From: Micropterix aruncella
Lineage: Eukaryota; Arthropoda; Insecta; Lepidoptera; Micropterigidae
NCBI GenBank assembly: GCA_944548615.1
Contig: OX155957.1
Coordinates: forward strand, 21,186,035 to 21,250,034
Length of the DNA: 64,000 nt
Direction of reading: 5' to 3'
Under the pieces are notes generated by a model. It was not told where the DNA came from. It did no database searches and saw only the letters and a program-made list of their open reading frames with translations. The position numbers and the translations under genes were made by a program. Of this stretch, positions 12,301-21,118 are shown in pieces. The stretch's first letter is position 1; each line of letters starts with the position of its first letter.

Positions 12301-15300
12301 TATTCATAGAAATTTTAAATCGACGGTTCACAATTTCACCTTTCACACTTTGGAACCCCGTTTCACCCCTTTAGGGGTTGAATTTTGAAAAACTTGGTAC
12401 GCCTATTTGCATATGTGTTTATTAGAGTACTCTCACAAAGTTTCGAATTAAAGTCCATCTATATCGTTTCTCCATACAAATTTTATAACCCCTTCTCACC
12501 CCATTAAGGGTTGAATTTTGAAAAACGACGAAATACGTATTTTCTTATTTTTTTATTAGAGTGATCCTACAAAGTTTCGAAATAAAAAGCACACCTAATA
12601 TTTTTTATTCATACAATCTTTGGAACCCTGTTTCACCCCTTTAGGGGTTGAATTTTGAAAAAATATAAAATACGTGTTTGCTTACTTATTTATTAGACTA
12701 ATCTTACAAAGTTTCAATTTATAAAGTCCATCTAATGTCGTTTATCCATACAAACTTTGAAACCCCGTTTCACCCCTTTAGCGGTTGAATTTTGAAAAAA
12801 CATGTAACACCTATTTGCTTATTTGTTTATTAATCTTACAAAGTTTCGAATGAAAAAGTACATCTATATCGTTTCTCCATACAAACTTTGAAACCCCTTT
12901 TCACTGCTTTAGGGGTTGATTTTCGAAAAATCCCTTAGTGAGCGCCTGCGTCCTAAAAGAAACCTATGTTTAAAATTTCAGCTTTCTAGGTATAAGAGTT
13001 AGGGCTGGGCGTTGATGAATCAGTCAGTGAATGAATGAGTAAGTGAATCGGAACTTCTCTTTTTATATGAGATTAGACTGCTGCCGTACTACATTTGGGC
13101 AGCTAAGATTTTACTAGGAAACGCAACGTAATTCCAAAAATTGATTAATCTTCTCTTATGTTCAGGATGTTTAGATCATAGCTCTTATTATATCAATATT
13201 ATTTGTTATATTATTTATTTCTTCTGTAATTTATTTTTTATTATTTCATTATTTAGATATTATTATATCTTATGTCAATTTATAATTTGGTATACCCACA
13301 GGTTTCAATACGTATTAATTGTGCGCTTTAACCCTTAGAAAGCTAGCCATGGGAATGAAACTCACGACGACATGCTTTCAACCCTCGAAAATTTCTTTGT
13401 AGGGGGTGTTAGTGCAAACATACTAATGTATAATGGTGACATTCAATGAAGGCTACTTTTTTCGCATAATTGTATAAATTAACATTCCAGGGGTTAAGTT
13501 CAAATAGACTATAATAAATAAATACAAACGGAGCTGCCATGGAATTCACCGACCGGAGTCGGGCCCATCATAATACTATTTTTTTTTTACACTTCTGGGG
13601 GGTGAGCAGTGGATTCCGGACTTACGAACCGGCTGTGGTAGGTTTAGGACAGCTGTCTTGCCACATGTGAGCGTTCACCTTACCACCCATTCACTCCCCC
13701 TTCGAAGCCATAGAATTTGAGATGCGCAAATCGCAGTTTTAGATAATTTTTCTAAGAAAGAGTTGATTATTTTTCTGGAAAGGCCAAGAACTTTAAAGAG
13801 GTGAAATAGAGATTTAGCTGGCAGGCCACGAGCGCCAACTTCCACCGCGTGAAGGTGAACAGTGAAGCCGTTCCGGGTTACGGCATTTGCAAGATCATGG
13901 TATTTATTTAATTTGTACTCGTGGTCTTTTGGGATATTTGATTCCCATGGAACAGTTAATTCTACAATAAGAGCCACCTTCCGAGATAGAGAGTAAAGAG
14001 TTATATCTGGACGGAGGGCTGTGCATCCGAGACTTTCAGGGAATTTATAAATACGGAGATATTAGATAGCATTATAATATCTCCGTATTATTTCTTTTAT
14101 ATCAAGGAATGGGCTCTACAATTTGTCAAAAATGTACTAACTACCACTATTTGCTTAAATTAAAACAATAACTTGATCGGGAACAGACTCTCATATATTA
14201 TGCGGAAGAGATAAAAACATTTAAAAGTGAAGTAATATTTCAAAAAAAATAACTTTTCTTTCATAAGTTGTTTGTTTAATATTGATTAATTAGTAAAATA
14301 CTAATTGAATTTTTATAATGTTGTAGAAAAATAACGTATCGCTCAGTGTATGTAACCCATCCGGTAGCCTCCACGCAGAAGTACGAGCCCGGGTAGGACT
14401 CTGTCAGTTTCCCCTGGAAGACAATTCTTGAGCGCACCTGGACGGTTTGCGCACCGTGCGGCATTAGCCAATCGACTGTGCATGCCGACTGATAAACAGT
14501 TGAGTCTGGAAACGACTTTGTTTCCTATAGAGCGGCGGTGGCTGTGACCAATGACAGCCGCTCTTGAAACGACCGATCGTTTACCCGATCCCGCGTAAAC
14601 AGTCGGGCAAAGGATGCCACGGTCCGCGATGATTCGAACTGAATCGCCGCTTGCATTAGGTAGAAGACCGCGCAAAAGACCTAGAACCCGTAACCAGTCG
14701 GGAGGCCGGAGAAATCCGGACATAACTAGTAGCGAGGGCACTTGGTCTGCCCGCTGGGTTAACTACCCAATGCCGGGCGGTAAGAGTTGGAGTCCTGTGG
14801 GCTATTTGGCAGAGCTAGATAGTAGATCGTCATTGTCTAAACTTTTCTACGCTCATTTTAGGCTGAAAGAATGACCTAATAACGTTATACCAGCCTGGGG
14901 TGACGGGTTCGCCCGTTGTAGTCGACACCAACTGGTCATTGACAGATAACGTCGCTTTATAATTGAATTCTTGAAATTTAAGCTCACTATGTATCATATC
15001 ACTAATCCAAAATAACATCTTTTTATTCCAGCAGTTCCAACAGAGAATGAGCTGAAACCAGAACTGCGCACTCTATCCTGCCAGACAAGCTCGGAACTGC
15101 TGTTCTGCCTACTCAAAGGAACGAGCGAAGCCGTCAGGCCTCCGACGAATACAAACGTACCGGATTGGGTCGAGCTGAACCCAAAGTCACTCCTGAGCGG
15201 GTATCCAGCGCAAGATGAAGCCATAAACCCCATAGTAAAGCGTTCAAAGCAGACACTGCTCCTACATCCGAAAGCGAGGATCAGAGAGGAGAGTGTGTCA

Positions 15301-15384
15301 GAGTGCTCGCTGAGCGACGAAGACAGCGTCAGCCAGATTAAGAGCATAACGATCACGCTTGGATCGGTCAACTCGATCGGGTGA
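238..15384 (+). CDS. Metabotropic glutamate receptor family GPCR, 3' part of gene (5 exons)
   Basis: Class C GPCR. Coding exons are 238-370, 1826-2214, 3862-4176, 8664-9006 and 15032-15384; all four introns are GT-AG and the phases join (total 1533 nt, 511 codons with stop). The product shows the last part of the cysteine-rich domain (CCWVCVPC), seven TM helices including TKTNRIARI after TM3 and FNEAKFIGFAMYTTC at TM6, then a cytoplasmic tail. The Venus-flytrap ligand domain lies upstream of the window. Insects usually have two such receptors, mGluRA and mangetout (mtt, mXR). The loop ILAGSKKR differs from mGluRA as I recall it, so mtt is the better guess, but this is inference. Candidate polyA signal at 15663. 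Confidence 0.93.
371..1825. other. Receptor intron with an unidentified degraded element
   Basis: Most of this stretch is not recognisable. The complement of about 560-830 reads a protein-like stretch (MELKANQETTKYIAAS, then FEEIDLTIEKS) with one in-frame stop, suggesting a dead coding remnant of unknown family. From 900 to 1480 there is a GC-richer unidentified repeat-like block. Confidence 0.35.
1826..2214 (+). CDS. mGluR-family exon: TM1 to TM3
   Basis: The acceptor CACCAG ends at 1825 and the donor GTTTGT starts at 2215, phase 0. The frame starts CLQSPIEYMKW, followed by TM1 (IVAMSFAFFGFGVTAF), the loop NNTPVVKSSTRELSY, TM2 and TM3 with SLLTKTNRIARI, and ends with RKPRFMSGTAQ. The exon is far more GC-rich than the surrounding intron. 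Confidence 0.93.
2235..2510. repeat. AT-rich interspersed repeat, copy 1
   Basis: About 270 bases share a long mosaic of identity with 8305-8570, for example ATGTCAATAAATTAACA, TTCCGAAAATATA and GGCAGTCGTGT. Both copies sit on the same strand inside receptor introns, one just after exon 2 and one just before exon 4. No protein or terminal repeat is visible. Confidence 0.6.
2581..2624. repeat. Hairpin with 20-bp arms
   Basis: Arms 2581-2600 and 2605-2624 are inverted copies with one mismatch and a four-base loop. They lie in the receptor intron, with no adjacent gene signal. Confidence 0.6.
2625..3861. other. Receptor intron, no gene seen
   Basis: From 2840 to 3360 the DNA is very AT-rich with TATTTATT runs. 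From about 3370 to 3860 it becomes GC-rich and continues smoothly into exon 3. No ORF here resembles a known protein. Confidence 0.5.
3862..4176 (+). CDS. mGluR-family exon: TM4 to TM6
   Basis: The acceptor TTGCCAG ends at 3861 and the donor GTGGGC starts at 4177. It reads 105 codons in phase 0: TM4 (LLMSFALIGLEGCVAGWMVW), a short alanine/arginine-rich extracellular loop, TM5 ending TLYAVRTRAVPANFNEAKF, and TM6 FAMYTTCVIWVAFVPIYFG. Base composition is extremely GC-rich with alternating GCGC runs, unlike the AT-rich flanks. Confidence 0.92.
4320..4830 (+). repeat. Diverged tandem repeat, about four units
   Basis: The words CTCCTCAACGGTCAAC, ACGAAATTTTGTA and CACCCAGGGTTGGCT recur at about 103 and 129 base intervals. 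Units differ by substitutions and small indels. It lies in the receptor intron just after exon 3, with no coding potential. Confidence 0.65.
5061..5271 (-). mobile_element. Short non-autonomous Helitron
   Basis: On the minus strand it starts TCCTACTAATATTATAAA and ends in a GC hairpin (CGCGGGTGAAACCCGCG) followed by CAGCTAG. It lies between host A and T as Helitrons do. At 211 bp it has no coding capacity. Lepidopteran genomes carry many such copies. Confidence 0.85.
6796..7630. mobile_element. hAT element nested in another hAT, exact 8-bp TSD
   Basis: The ends are CAGGCGCGGATCTA and the complement of CAGGAGCGGATCTA. The flanking 8-mers are identical, ATTTCAGT at 6788-6795 and 7631-7638, the hAT signature. 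Poly-G lies just inside the left end and poly-C just inside the right end. The interior keeps a piece of a transposase C-terminus on the minus strand. Confidence 0.9.
7091..7290 (-). pseudogene. hAT transposase C-terminal (dimerisation) fragment
   Basis: The minus strand reads MASLPVSMATAE, a stop, then SFSTLRRLKTWLRST and RVTGLALLHIH, the hAT C-terminal dimerisation motif found in ZMYM1/TTF-type transposases. The stop replaces the arginine normally found before SFS (a CGA to TGA change). It is the only coding trace left in the 835-bp element. Confidence 0.82.
7844..8663. other. Receptor intron; contains AT-rich repeat copy 2
   Basis: 8305-8570 is the second copy of the repeat at 2235-2510. 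At 7975-8010 there is a short run (TGGCAGTAGTGTAATGG) that weakly resembles a tRNA A-box, but no B-box follows. A 73-codon ORF at 7996 has no recognisable relative. Confidence 0.45.
8664..9006 (+). CDS. mGluR-family exon: TM7 and start of C-tail
   Basis: The acceptor GTTTTCCAG ends at 8663 and the donor GTATGT starts at 9007, phase 1. It encodes TM7 (CICVSLSAMVTLVFLFMPKL), the class C helix-8 motif YIIIFRPEKNNR, then a hydrophilic tail rich in Ser, Lys and Arg. Confidence 0.92.
9668..10016 (+). repeat. LINE 3'-UTR-like repeat, copy 1
   Basis: Shares blocks with 51150-51493: GACATTTT, ACAGGTCCCGGC, then ACTATGC, in the same order and strand. Both end in an A/T simple tail (AATAAAATAAAA). Loss of coding sequence and this tail suggest 5'-truncated LINE 3' ends, but no reverse transcriptase is left to name the clade. 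Confidence 0.5.
10325..11170 (+). mobile_element. Non-autonomous Helitron
   Basis: The first part (GATATTATAAAGGTTTGTGAG, then AATCTCTGGATCTACTGAACC) matches the repeats at 58830 and 59155, whose left end is the typical TCTATACTAATATTATAAAG. The right end is a weak GC hairpin followed by CAGCTAG and then T. The interior is AT-rich without ORFs. The left boundary is approximate because its end has decayed. Confidence 0.7.
11418..13072 (-). mobile_element. Helitron carrying an internal minisatellite
   Basis: On the minus strand the 3' end reads CGCGAGCGAAGCCGC, then CTAG followed by T at 11417. The candidate 5' end TCTCATATAAAAAGAG at 13072 is preceded by A. The middle is a minisatellite of about 120-bp units. 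No Rep/helicase ORF is present, so it is non-autonomous. Confidence 0.75.
11800..12935 (+). repeat. Minisatellite, about nine units of 110-140 bp
   Basis: Each unit contains AACCCCGTTTCACCCCTTTA, then GGGGTTGAATTTTGAAAAA, then TTTATTAGAGTAATC and ACAAAGTTTCGAATTAAAAA. Units vary in length and by substitutions. The GGGTTGA core recurs near 11824, 11943, 12207, 12371, 12507, 12641, 12782 and 12912. Confidence 0.85.
13332..13493. mobile_element. TTAA-flanked piggyBac-like MITE (family 1)
   Basis: It is flanked by TTAA at 13328-13331 and 13494-13497 and runs from CCCTTAGAAAGC to CCAGGGG. It shares CCCTCGAAAATTT and a following GGTGT block with the 212-bp element at 61292-61503, so these are two copies of one family. 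No ORF. Confidence 0.7.
13512..14054 (-). mobile_element. 5'-truncated LINE, 3' end copy 1
   Basis: The minus strand encodes about 100 codons (from 13977) including ALIVELTVPWESNI, AVEVGARGLPAKSLF and LSRKIINSFLEKLSKTA, the region after the reverse transcriptase in several invertebrate LINEs. It ends in a TATTTATT-type tail. It is almost identical to 55136-55655, differing at a few bases and in one T-run length. The copy stops abruptly at 14054, where a hairpin begins. Confidence 0.8.
14050..14089. repeat. Hairpin at LINE truncation point
   Basis: Perfect 14-bp arms AATACGGAGATATT (14050-14063) and its complement (14076-14089) with a 12-base loop. It begins exactly where the LINE copy loses similarity to its partner at 55655, so the truncation and the inverted repeat may have arisen together. 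Confidence 0.7.
14343..14943 (+). mobile_element. Unnamed retroposon, diverged copy 1
   Basis: Similar along its length to 18600-19150 and, inverted, to 20090-20690: AACCCATCCGG, GCCTCCACGCA, TTTCCTATAGAGCGG, GGCAAAGGATGCC, then GACGGGTTCGCCCGTTGTAG near the 3' end. The flanks ATAACGTATCGCT and ATAACGTCGCT could be a decayed target duplication. It lies in the last receptor intron. Confidence 0.65.
15032..15384 (+). CDS. mGluR-family last exon: C-terminal tail and stop
   Basis: The acceptor is a tandem CAGCAG (15029-15034), so either AG keeps frame and adds or drops one alanine. The exon joins in phase 1 and reads an acidic and serine-rich cytoplasmic tail ending VSQIKSITITLG, with TGA at 15382-15384. 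A diverged copy of this exon's 3' half lies at 15784-16025. Confidence 0.88.
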
Positions 15385-15662
15385 CCAGAGGCTCCGAGAA
15401 GAGATAGCGTAGACCGCATCTCTTCCAAAAGTTTCGAAACTGTTAAGATGAACAATGCATATGATTCTATTCCGCGGGTGGCCAACGACTATATTCCAGA
15501 TACCATGGTTTAACATTAGTTAGAAACTCGAATGTTATGCCCGCTTTACACATTGGTCAACATATGTGCCATTGCCTATGTCTCTCTCGCTCTTTTCCAA
15601 ATTTTTTTCATACACATCACAGTGGTGCCGACTCATTGGCCAACAAGTAGAGCAGGCATTAG

Positions 15663-15668
15663 AATAAA
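15663..15668 (+). terminator. Candidate polyA signal for the receptor gene
   Basis: AATAAA lies 279 bases after the stop codon. No better hexamer is seen between the stop and this site. Confidence 0.4.
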
Positions 15669-15783
15669 AGAATTCACAATAGAGTAAGTCCATAGATTTA
15701 AAAAAGGTTATACATTCAATCTTAGGACAGTAGTAGAAGTATTTATTGCATGTTGTGACTTGTGTGTATATAGTTGTATTACA

Positions 15784-16025
15784 GTGTCAGCCAGATCAAG
15801 AGCATAACGATCACGCTCGGATCAAGCAACTCGATCGGGTGATTGGGGGCTCTGAGGAGAGATAGCGTAGATTGCTTCAAAAGTTTTGAAAGGGACGCGA
15901 AGATCTCTTCCAAAAGTTTCGTAACTGTTAAGATAAACAATGTACATGTTTCGATTCCGTGGGTGCCCAACGACTATATTCCAGACATCATAGTTCAACA
16001 TTAGTTGAAAACTGGAATGTTAAGG
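15784..16025 (+). pseudogene. Tandem duplicate of the receptor's terminal exon 3' half
   Basis: Matches 15325-15540 with substitutions and one insertion: GTCAGCCAGATCAAGAGC, ATAACGATCACGCT, AACTCGATCGGGTGA, then ATCTCTTCCAAAAGTTTCG and GGCCAACGACTATATTCCAG-like sequence. The coding part would end ITITLGSSNSIG and stop. A TTACAG acceptor lies at its left edge, but its phase does not match the preceding exon, so use as an alternative last exon is unlikely without another exon. Confidence 0.8.
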
Positions 16026-16029
16026 TTTT

Positions 16030-17330
16030 CTTAAACGGACTATACTTTTACTGCAATATGTGGCCACAATATTGTCATATATAGCCCGGCTATCACTACA
16101 ATATTTTAATGCAGAATAGGCTGGAAAATATACATCTCAGCAATATATCTTCAAAGGATGGCCCATAATTTTATCTCGTACTTGAGCGACACAATCGGGC
16201 AACAGTGGCTGATAAAATCATATGAGTCGCAGCGGCTAATATTGTTTTAAAGAAAATTTAAATCGGAAAAACGAGAAGAATGTGGATTCGACCTTACTTC
16301 AATAGGCGAGATACTTTAGATACCGAACGCAAGAAATAAGCCATGGTAATCATATATTTTTTTAAAATACAAGAATGTCTAGAAGTGACTTCGTATTCTT
16401 TATAAACAAAATTGATTCAAAAATTAAAATAAATGATACAATATACGCACGGCAAACTCGTGCCTTGCATTAGAAAGGGATGCACTTATGCCACAAAACG
16501 AAACAGCAATTAGCTGACCGAAATATTGCAGTATTTTCGACTGCGAAGAGATCGTACAGCAACCTGCCGGAATCACATACAAATGCTTCAGCCATAGCAA
16601 ACATATGTGGCTCTATAGCCAGGCCGTACTAAAAATAGTATGTATTGCATTGCTGGTAGCTGTATTGCAGCCACATATTGCAGTGAAAGTGTGGCCCTTT
16701 AGGTGCAGGAGCACCTTTATGGTGCTCCTTTCACGGCAATATGTGGCCACAATATTGACAACTGTATGCAGCATATATATACGGCTGGAAAATATATATC
16801 TCAGCAATATTTCTGCAAAAGCATGGACCATAATTATGTCTTGTACTACACAATCAGGCAACAATAAATATTTTATATATATTTCCAAAAATAATATTTC
16901 CGTAAACTAATTTATGATAACAATTATTTCATGCAATTGTACCTATATGACATTTCAGAATAGATATTAATATTTTCTACATCAAAAAAAAATATATAAT
17001 CTTTGATTGAATACAAATTGATATGCATACAAATGATATGAATACAAATTGAAGATCAAAATGTTGCCGTGCTTCGTGTCTCGCGTCAGAAAGGGACGCA
17101 CTGAAGCCACAAAACGAAACAACAATAGAGCTGGCCTGGCAATATTGCAGTATTTTCGTTTGTGAAGCGTTTGTTCAGCAACATGCCGGCAACACATAAA
17201 ATGATTTGACCATACCCAACATGTGCGGTTTTATGGCCGGGACATATATTGATGTGTATTGCAGCAACATTTGCAGTGAAAATGTGGCCCGTTTTGGAGC
17301 ACCCTTAGAATGGAAGAATTCACATTAGAG
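16030..17330. repeat. Cluster of diverged MITE-like units
   Basis: The words GCAATATGTGGCCACAATATT, CAGCAATAT, CAATCAGGCAACA and CAGTGAAAATGTGGCCC recur around 16060, 16130, 16680, 16735, 16860 and 17280. Direct pairs (16060/16735 and 16590/17200) look like two tandem insertions of a roughly 680-bp unit. A small hairpin AGGAGCACC/GGTGCTCCT sits at 16707-16730. No coding capacity. Confidence 0.55.
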
Positions 17331-18070
17331 TCTGTCCATAGACTATGTATATAAAGAGTTCGGTCGATCTTAGGAAAGCAGATACCTACAATATAATCTC
17401 TTTATTTAATTTATGGACAGTCCAATATCTCATACATTAATATTTAGTAGTAGAAGTAGATAAGTAGATTTTTATAATGACAGGGTCTGTAGAGTTTTAA
17501 ATTATTTAAGTCCATTGTCTTGTAAAAGATTCCTTGATTCAATAAAATGAAACATGAAAAGAAATAATATTTCTTTTCAGCAAAAAAAAAAATATAATCT
17601 CTTGTGATATGTGCATTGAAGATAGAATTGAAATGACTCTCTTGATTGGTTTGACAAATCGACATGATCGCATTTATTGATTTAAGGTTAGAATTAATTT
17701 CGTATCTTAGAGATTACCAATAGATTTTTTACAAACTTGATCATCAACAATGCCATTTGCAACCTAGTCATAAAATATCTAAAATAATTTTAGTTCGTTT
17801 TTCTAATATTTAAATAAATATATCTTCTATTTTCTACCTCTCGTAACCAAACCAAATATTTAGGATAATAGGTATCGAATAATATAAATAATAATGCAAT
17901 GTGATGCATCAATGTCTTGATGTTCTTTTTTGCACCATTCGTTATCAGTAAGTTGTAGAACTAAGTGATTTCTCGTAATTATTTACTAAGCAATCCGAAT
18001 GTCTTCCTCGAATCGAAAATGTTTTAAATAAATTATGTATTATAAAATACTATTTGTTTTATTTTTTTAA
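17331..18070. other. Intergenic, AT-rich, nothing recognised
   Basis: No credible ORF, terminal repeat or RNA gene was seen here. Confidence 0.5.
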
Positions 18071-18077
18071 TGTTTGA

Positions 18078-18152
18078 CCAGTACCATTGATTTTATAGTG
18101 TATTTTTTTATATATAGTGGATTTTACACTATGAAATCAATGCCAGTACACA
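18078..18152. repeat. Foldback repeat
   Basis: GTACCATTGATTTTATAGTGTA on the left is mirrored by an imperfect inverted copy on the right, around an AT-rich loop. It is probably a very short MITE. Confidence 0.55.
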
Positions 18153-18535
18153 GGTACTGCATGTTTGTTAATGAGAGCGATTTCGACAAGAACAAAATGT
18201 GGTTTTACGTGATTCAGTCGATGAGCCTTGTCTAAGACCCGTGGCGACTTCCACTGGACATTTGCCCTTCAGCGGAGCTTCTCACGAGCCGGGCCCACTG
18301 ACCCGGCTTTCTGGGTATTGCGTCGCAGGGTTGTGTGCCCTGCAGCAGATTTCGGAGTGAGCTTTTCGTGGTGCGTTCTCCCAAAGCAGTACGTGTGGCC
18401 GTGGACTGTAGGAATTTTTAACAAAATGTAGTGGCTTCCGACCGGCCGGCCAGCAGCTCCTGCACGAGGGTCAGGCGGTCTGCCGCACTGCCGTTATAAC
18501 TGATGTCGTGATGTAAGTACTGTAATAGTCCTAAG

Positions 18536-19161
18536 GGAAGCTAATGGGCCCTTGCTGAGTTGGCCACGAAGACCCATTCTGTTCAGGGTTGGTTCCACTC
18601 ACGGGTCAACACCCATCCGGCGGCCTCCACGCATGAAGTGCGAGCCCGGGCAGGCCTCTGGCTTTAGGGCTAGTTTCCGTGCGGCGTAAGCCAATCGACT
18701 GTGTACTCTGACTAACAGTCGGGGGAGTCTGGAAGCAGTACTGTTTCCTATAGAGCGGGGGTGGTTGCGGACGTTACGGCGACTGCTCTTGAAACGACCA
18801 TCGGCTACCCGATCCTGAGTGAACAGCCGGGCAAAGGATGCCGTGGTCCACGATAGATTCAGTATACACCGTTTTACCGCTTCGTAAGGAAGAGGACCGC
18901 GCAAGTGACCTCGAACTCGTAACCAATCGAGAGACCGGAGTAATCTGGTCGCAATTGGAAGCAAGGGCGAGAGTGTAAGCCCGCTGGGTAACATTCCTGG
19001 CTATCTCACGGTTAAGGCGTTGGCCTCTTGCGGGCATGTGGCAGAGCTTGGCGGTGGATTGTTTTGTCCAAGTCTTCTGCGTTCACCTCACGGGAGAGAA
19101 CGACTAATCGTAAAAACTTCCTGAGGTGACGGGTTCGCCCGTTGTAGTTGAAGACTCTATA
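18536..19161 (+). mobile_element. Unnamed 626-bp retroposon with 15-bp TSD, copy 2
   Basis: It is flanked by the identical direct repeat TGTAATAGTCCTAAG at 18521-18535 and 19162-19176. It starts around TAATGGGCCCTTGCTGAGT and ends after GACGGGTTCGCCCGTTGTAG. There is no poly-A tail and no ORF with a known domain. A long variable TSD points to target-primed reverse transcription, so it is a SINE or a LINE 3' fragment. GGGTTCGCCCG near the end resembles a pol III B-box but sits at the wrong end. Confidence 0.82.
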
Positions 19162-19754
19162 TGTAATAGTCCTAAGCAGGGAATAAAGGGGGGAGGGGGG
19201 TCGACAGAAATCCTAAAAATGTCTCAAGGGACATTGTTTCCAGCAGGACAATGATCTAGTATATTAATATACATGAATTAGGGTGACAAAAAGTTTGTAT
19301 ATAACAATTCTAACAATCACACAGGGAACTATGGAGGAGTGAGCTATGCTGTTAAACTACCGACAAAATGGTTCAATATACGAGGATTTGCTACCAGATA
19401 AGGACAGGAGAAGACAGAATAGATTTTCGCTGTCGATAATCTATTCTGGCTTTTCGACACTGAATAGGTTTTCACTGTCAAAAAGCCAGAAGATATGGAA
19501 ATGATTACAGGCGAAATAAACACGTAATAATAATAATTAGCGCATTTTGAACCATTAAAAAAACAAAATAATGAAAATCCACAAAAATAGACAACGAATT
19601 TAAAACATACGCAGACTGACCATGCTCTTAACGACCCAGGCAAGAACAAACAGGAATGAGGCGGCAATTCAATCTCAACCTTTCTTAAAATGGCATTGAT
19701 GAATGCAAATGAATCATTGACCGTTCACAATACGAGGAACGATATTCACAGAAA

Positions 19755-20059
19755 AAAGAGGCCCTATCGCTAAATAGGAACAATCTACGCATACTGGTGA
19801 GGGCGCTCAAGGGGCATTGTGGCCTTAACAAACACATGTACAACCTCAAGCTCCGAGACACAAAAATGTGCAGGTTCTGCCAAGGGGCAGAGGAAACTCC
19901 CCTGCACATCATGTGCGAGTGTGGCCCGCTGATGCGTAAAAGATACATCCACTAGGGTGGTCATTAACTCCAACCTGAGGTAAAACAATCTGGCGCCAAA
20001 AGCCTGTTGCAGTTCTTAAATGACACGAGGCTTAGCGCAGAACTATAGTAGGTGGCGAA
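19755..20059 (+). pseudogene. LINE ORF2 C-terminal fragment (zinc-knuckle region)
   Basis: One frame reads ILVRALKGHCGLNKHMYNLK, then CRFCQGAEETPLHIMCECG, the conserved region after RNase H or RT in jockey/R1-like LINEs (cysteines and histidine in CxxC...HxxC order). Later it reads QSGAKSLLQFLNDT with stops in between. It is cut at its 3' side by the inverted retroposon copy 3. Confidence 0.8.
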
Positions 20060-20075
20060 CACAATAAATCAGCAA

Positions 20076-20751
20076 CTTGGGTTGTCGACTACAGCGCGCG
20101 AGCCCGTCACCTAAGGAAGTTTTAATGATTAGTCGTTCTATCTCCCTGGAGTGAACGTAGAAGACTTGGGACAAAAATAGTCCACCATCTAGCTACGTCA
20201 CAAGCCCGTAAGAGGCCAACGCCTTAACCGCGAGATAGCCATGAATGTTACCTGGCGGGCCGACACTCACGCCCTTACTTCCAATTGTGACCAGATTACT
20301 CCGGTCTCTCGATTGGTTCAGAGTTCGAGGTCGCTTGCGCGGTCCTCTCCCTTACGAAGCGGTGAAACGGTGTATACCGAATCTATCGCGGACCACAGCG
20401 TCCTTTGCCCGGCTCTTCACCCAGGATCGGATGGTCGATGGTCCTTTCAAGAGCAGTCGCCGTAAGGTCCGCAACCACCCCCGCTCTATAGGAAACAGTA
20501 CTGCTTCCACTCCCCCCGACTGTTAGTCAGAGTGCACAGTCGATTGGCTTACGCCGCACGGTGCGCAGACCGTCCAGGAGCGCCAGAAGTTTGATTCCCA
20601 GGGGAAACTGACCAAGGCCAGAGTCCTACCCAGGCTCGCACTTCATGCGTGGAGGCCGTCGGATGGTTGTTGACCCATGAGTGTGACCAACCCTGAACAG
20701 AATGGGTCTTCGTGGCCAACTCAGCAAGGGCCCATTAACACCCAAATAACC
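20076..20751 (-). mobile_element. Unnamed 676-bp retroposon with 16-bp TSD, copy 3
   Basis: It is in inverted orientation to copy 2 and flanked by CACAATAAATCAGCAA at 20060-20075 and 20752-20767. It is inserted into the LINE fragment that ends at 20059. The complement begins TTAATGGGCCCTTGCTGAG and ends near GTAGTCGACAACCC. Together with copy 2 it forms a large inverted pair separated by 0.9 kb. Confidence 0.85.
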
Positions 20752-21046
20752 CACAATAAATCAGCAATGGTCGCAGTGTTACAAGGCTCATAAAGACCAT
20801 AAAAAAGCCCCACACAACAAATTTTAAAAAATCACACAGAAAGAGCATTTCCCCACGAAAGACAAGAGGTTTTACAACGAAATGCATGACGGCAACCTAA
20901 CCTACACCTATATTTTTATCAATGTGTTGTTGTGCTCTACTAAGACCGGGCGATTCACACAAAACTACTCTTTTCTGTACCTTCACTCTGCAATGAGTAA
21001 CAATTTGTTAAACCATTAAAACACGGTCTGTTAAGTTCCTCCTGTC

Positions 21047-21052
21047 TTTATT
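21047..21052 (-). terminator. RpS30 polyA signal
   Basis: AATAAA on the minus strand, 67 bases after the RpS30 stop codon. Confidence 0.75.
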
Positions 21053-21118
21053 TTGTAATCAAAATAACCATCGCATTATAAAAAGAAACTTCATAAGTCA
21101 TATCTGATAGAGATTAAA

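Noticed and set aside
14343..14741. 132-codon minus-strand ORF, and the similar 131-codon ORF at 18599
   Set aside because: They lie in copies of the non-coding retroposon. The reading is not conserved among the three copies and has no domain.
15771..15783. Alternative last receptor exon starting after TTACAG
   Set aside because: The previous exon ends in phase 1; the conserved tail in the copy would need phase 2 entry, so the reading would stop early.
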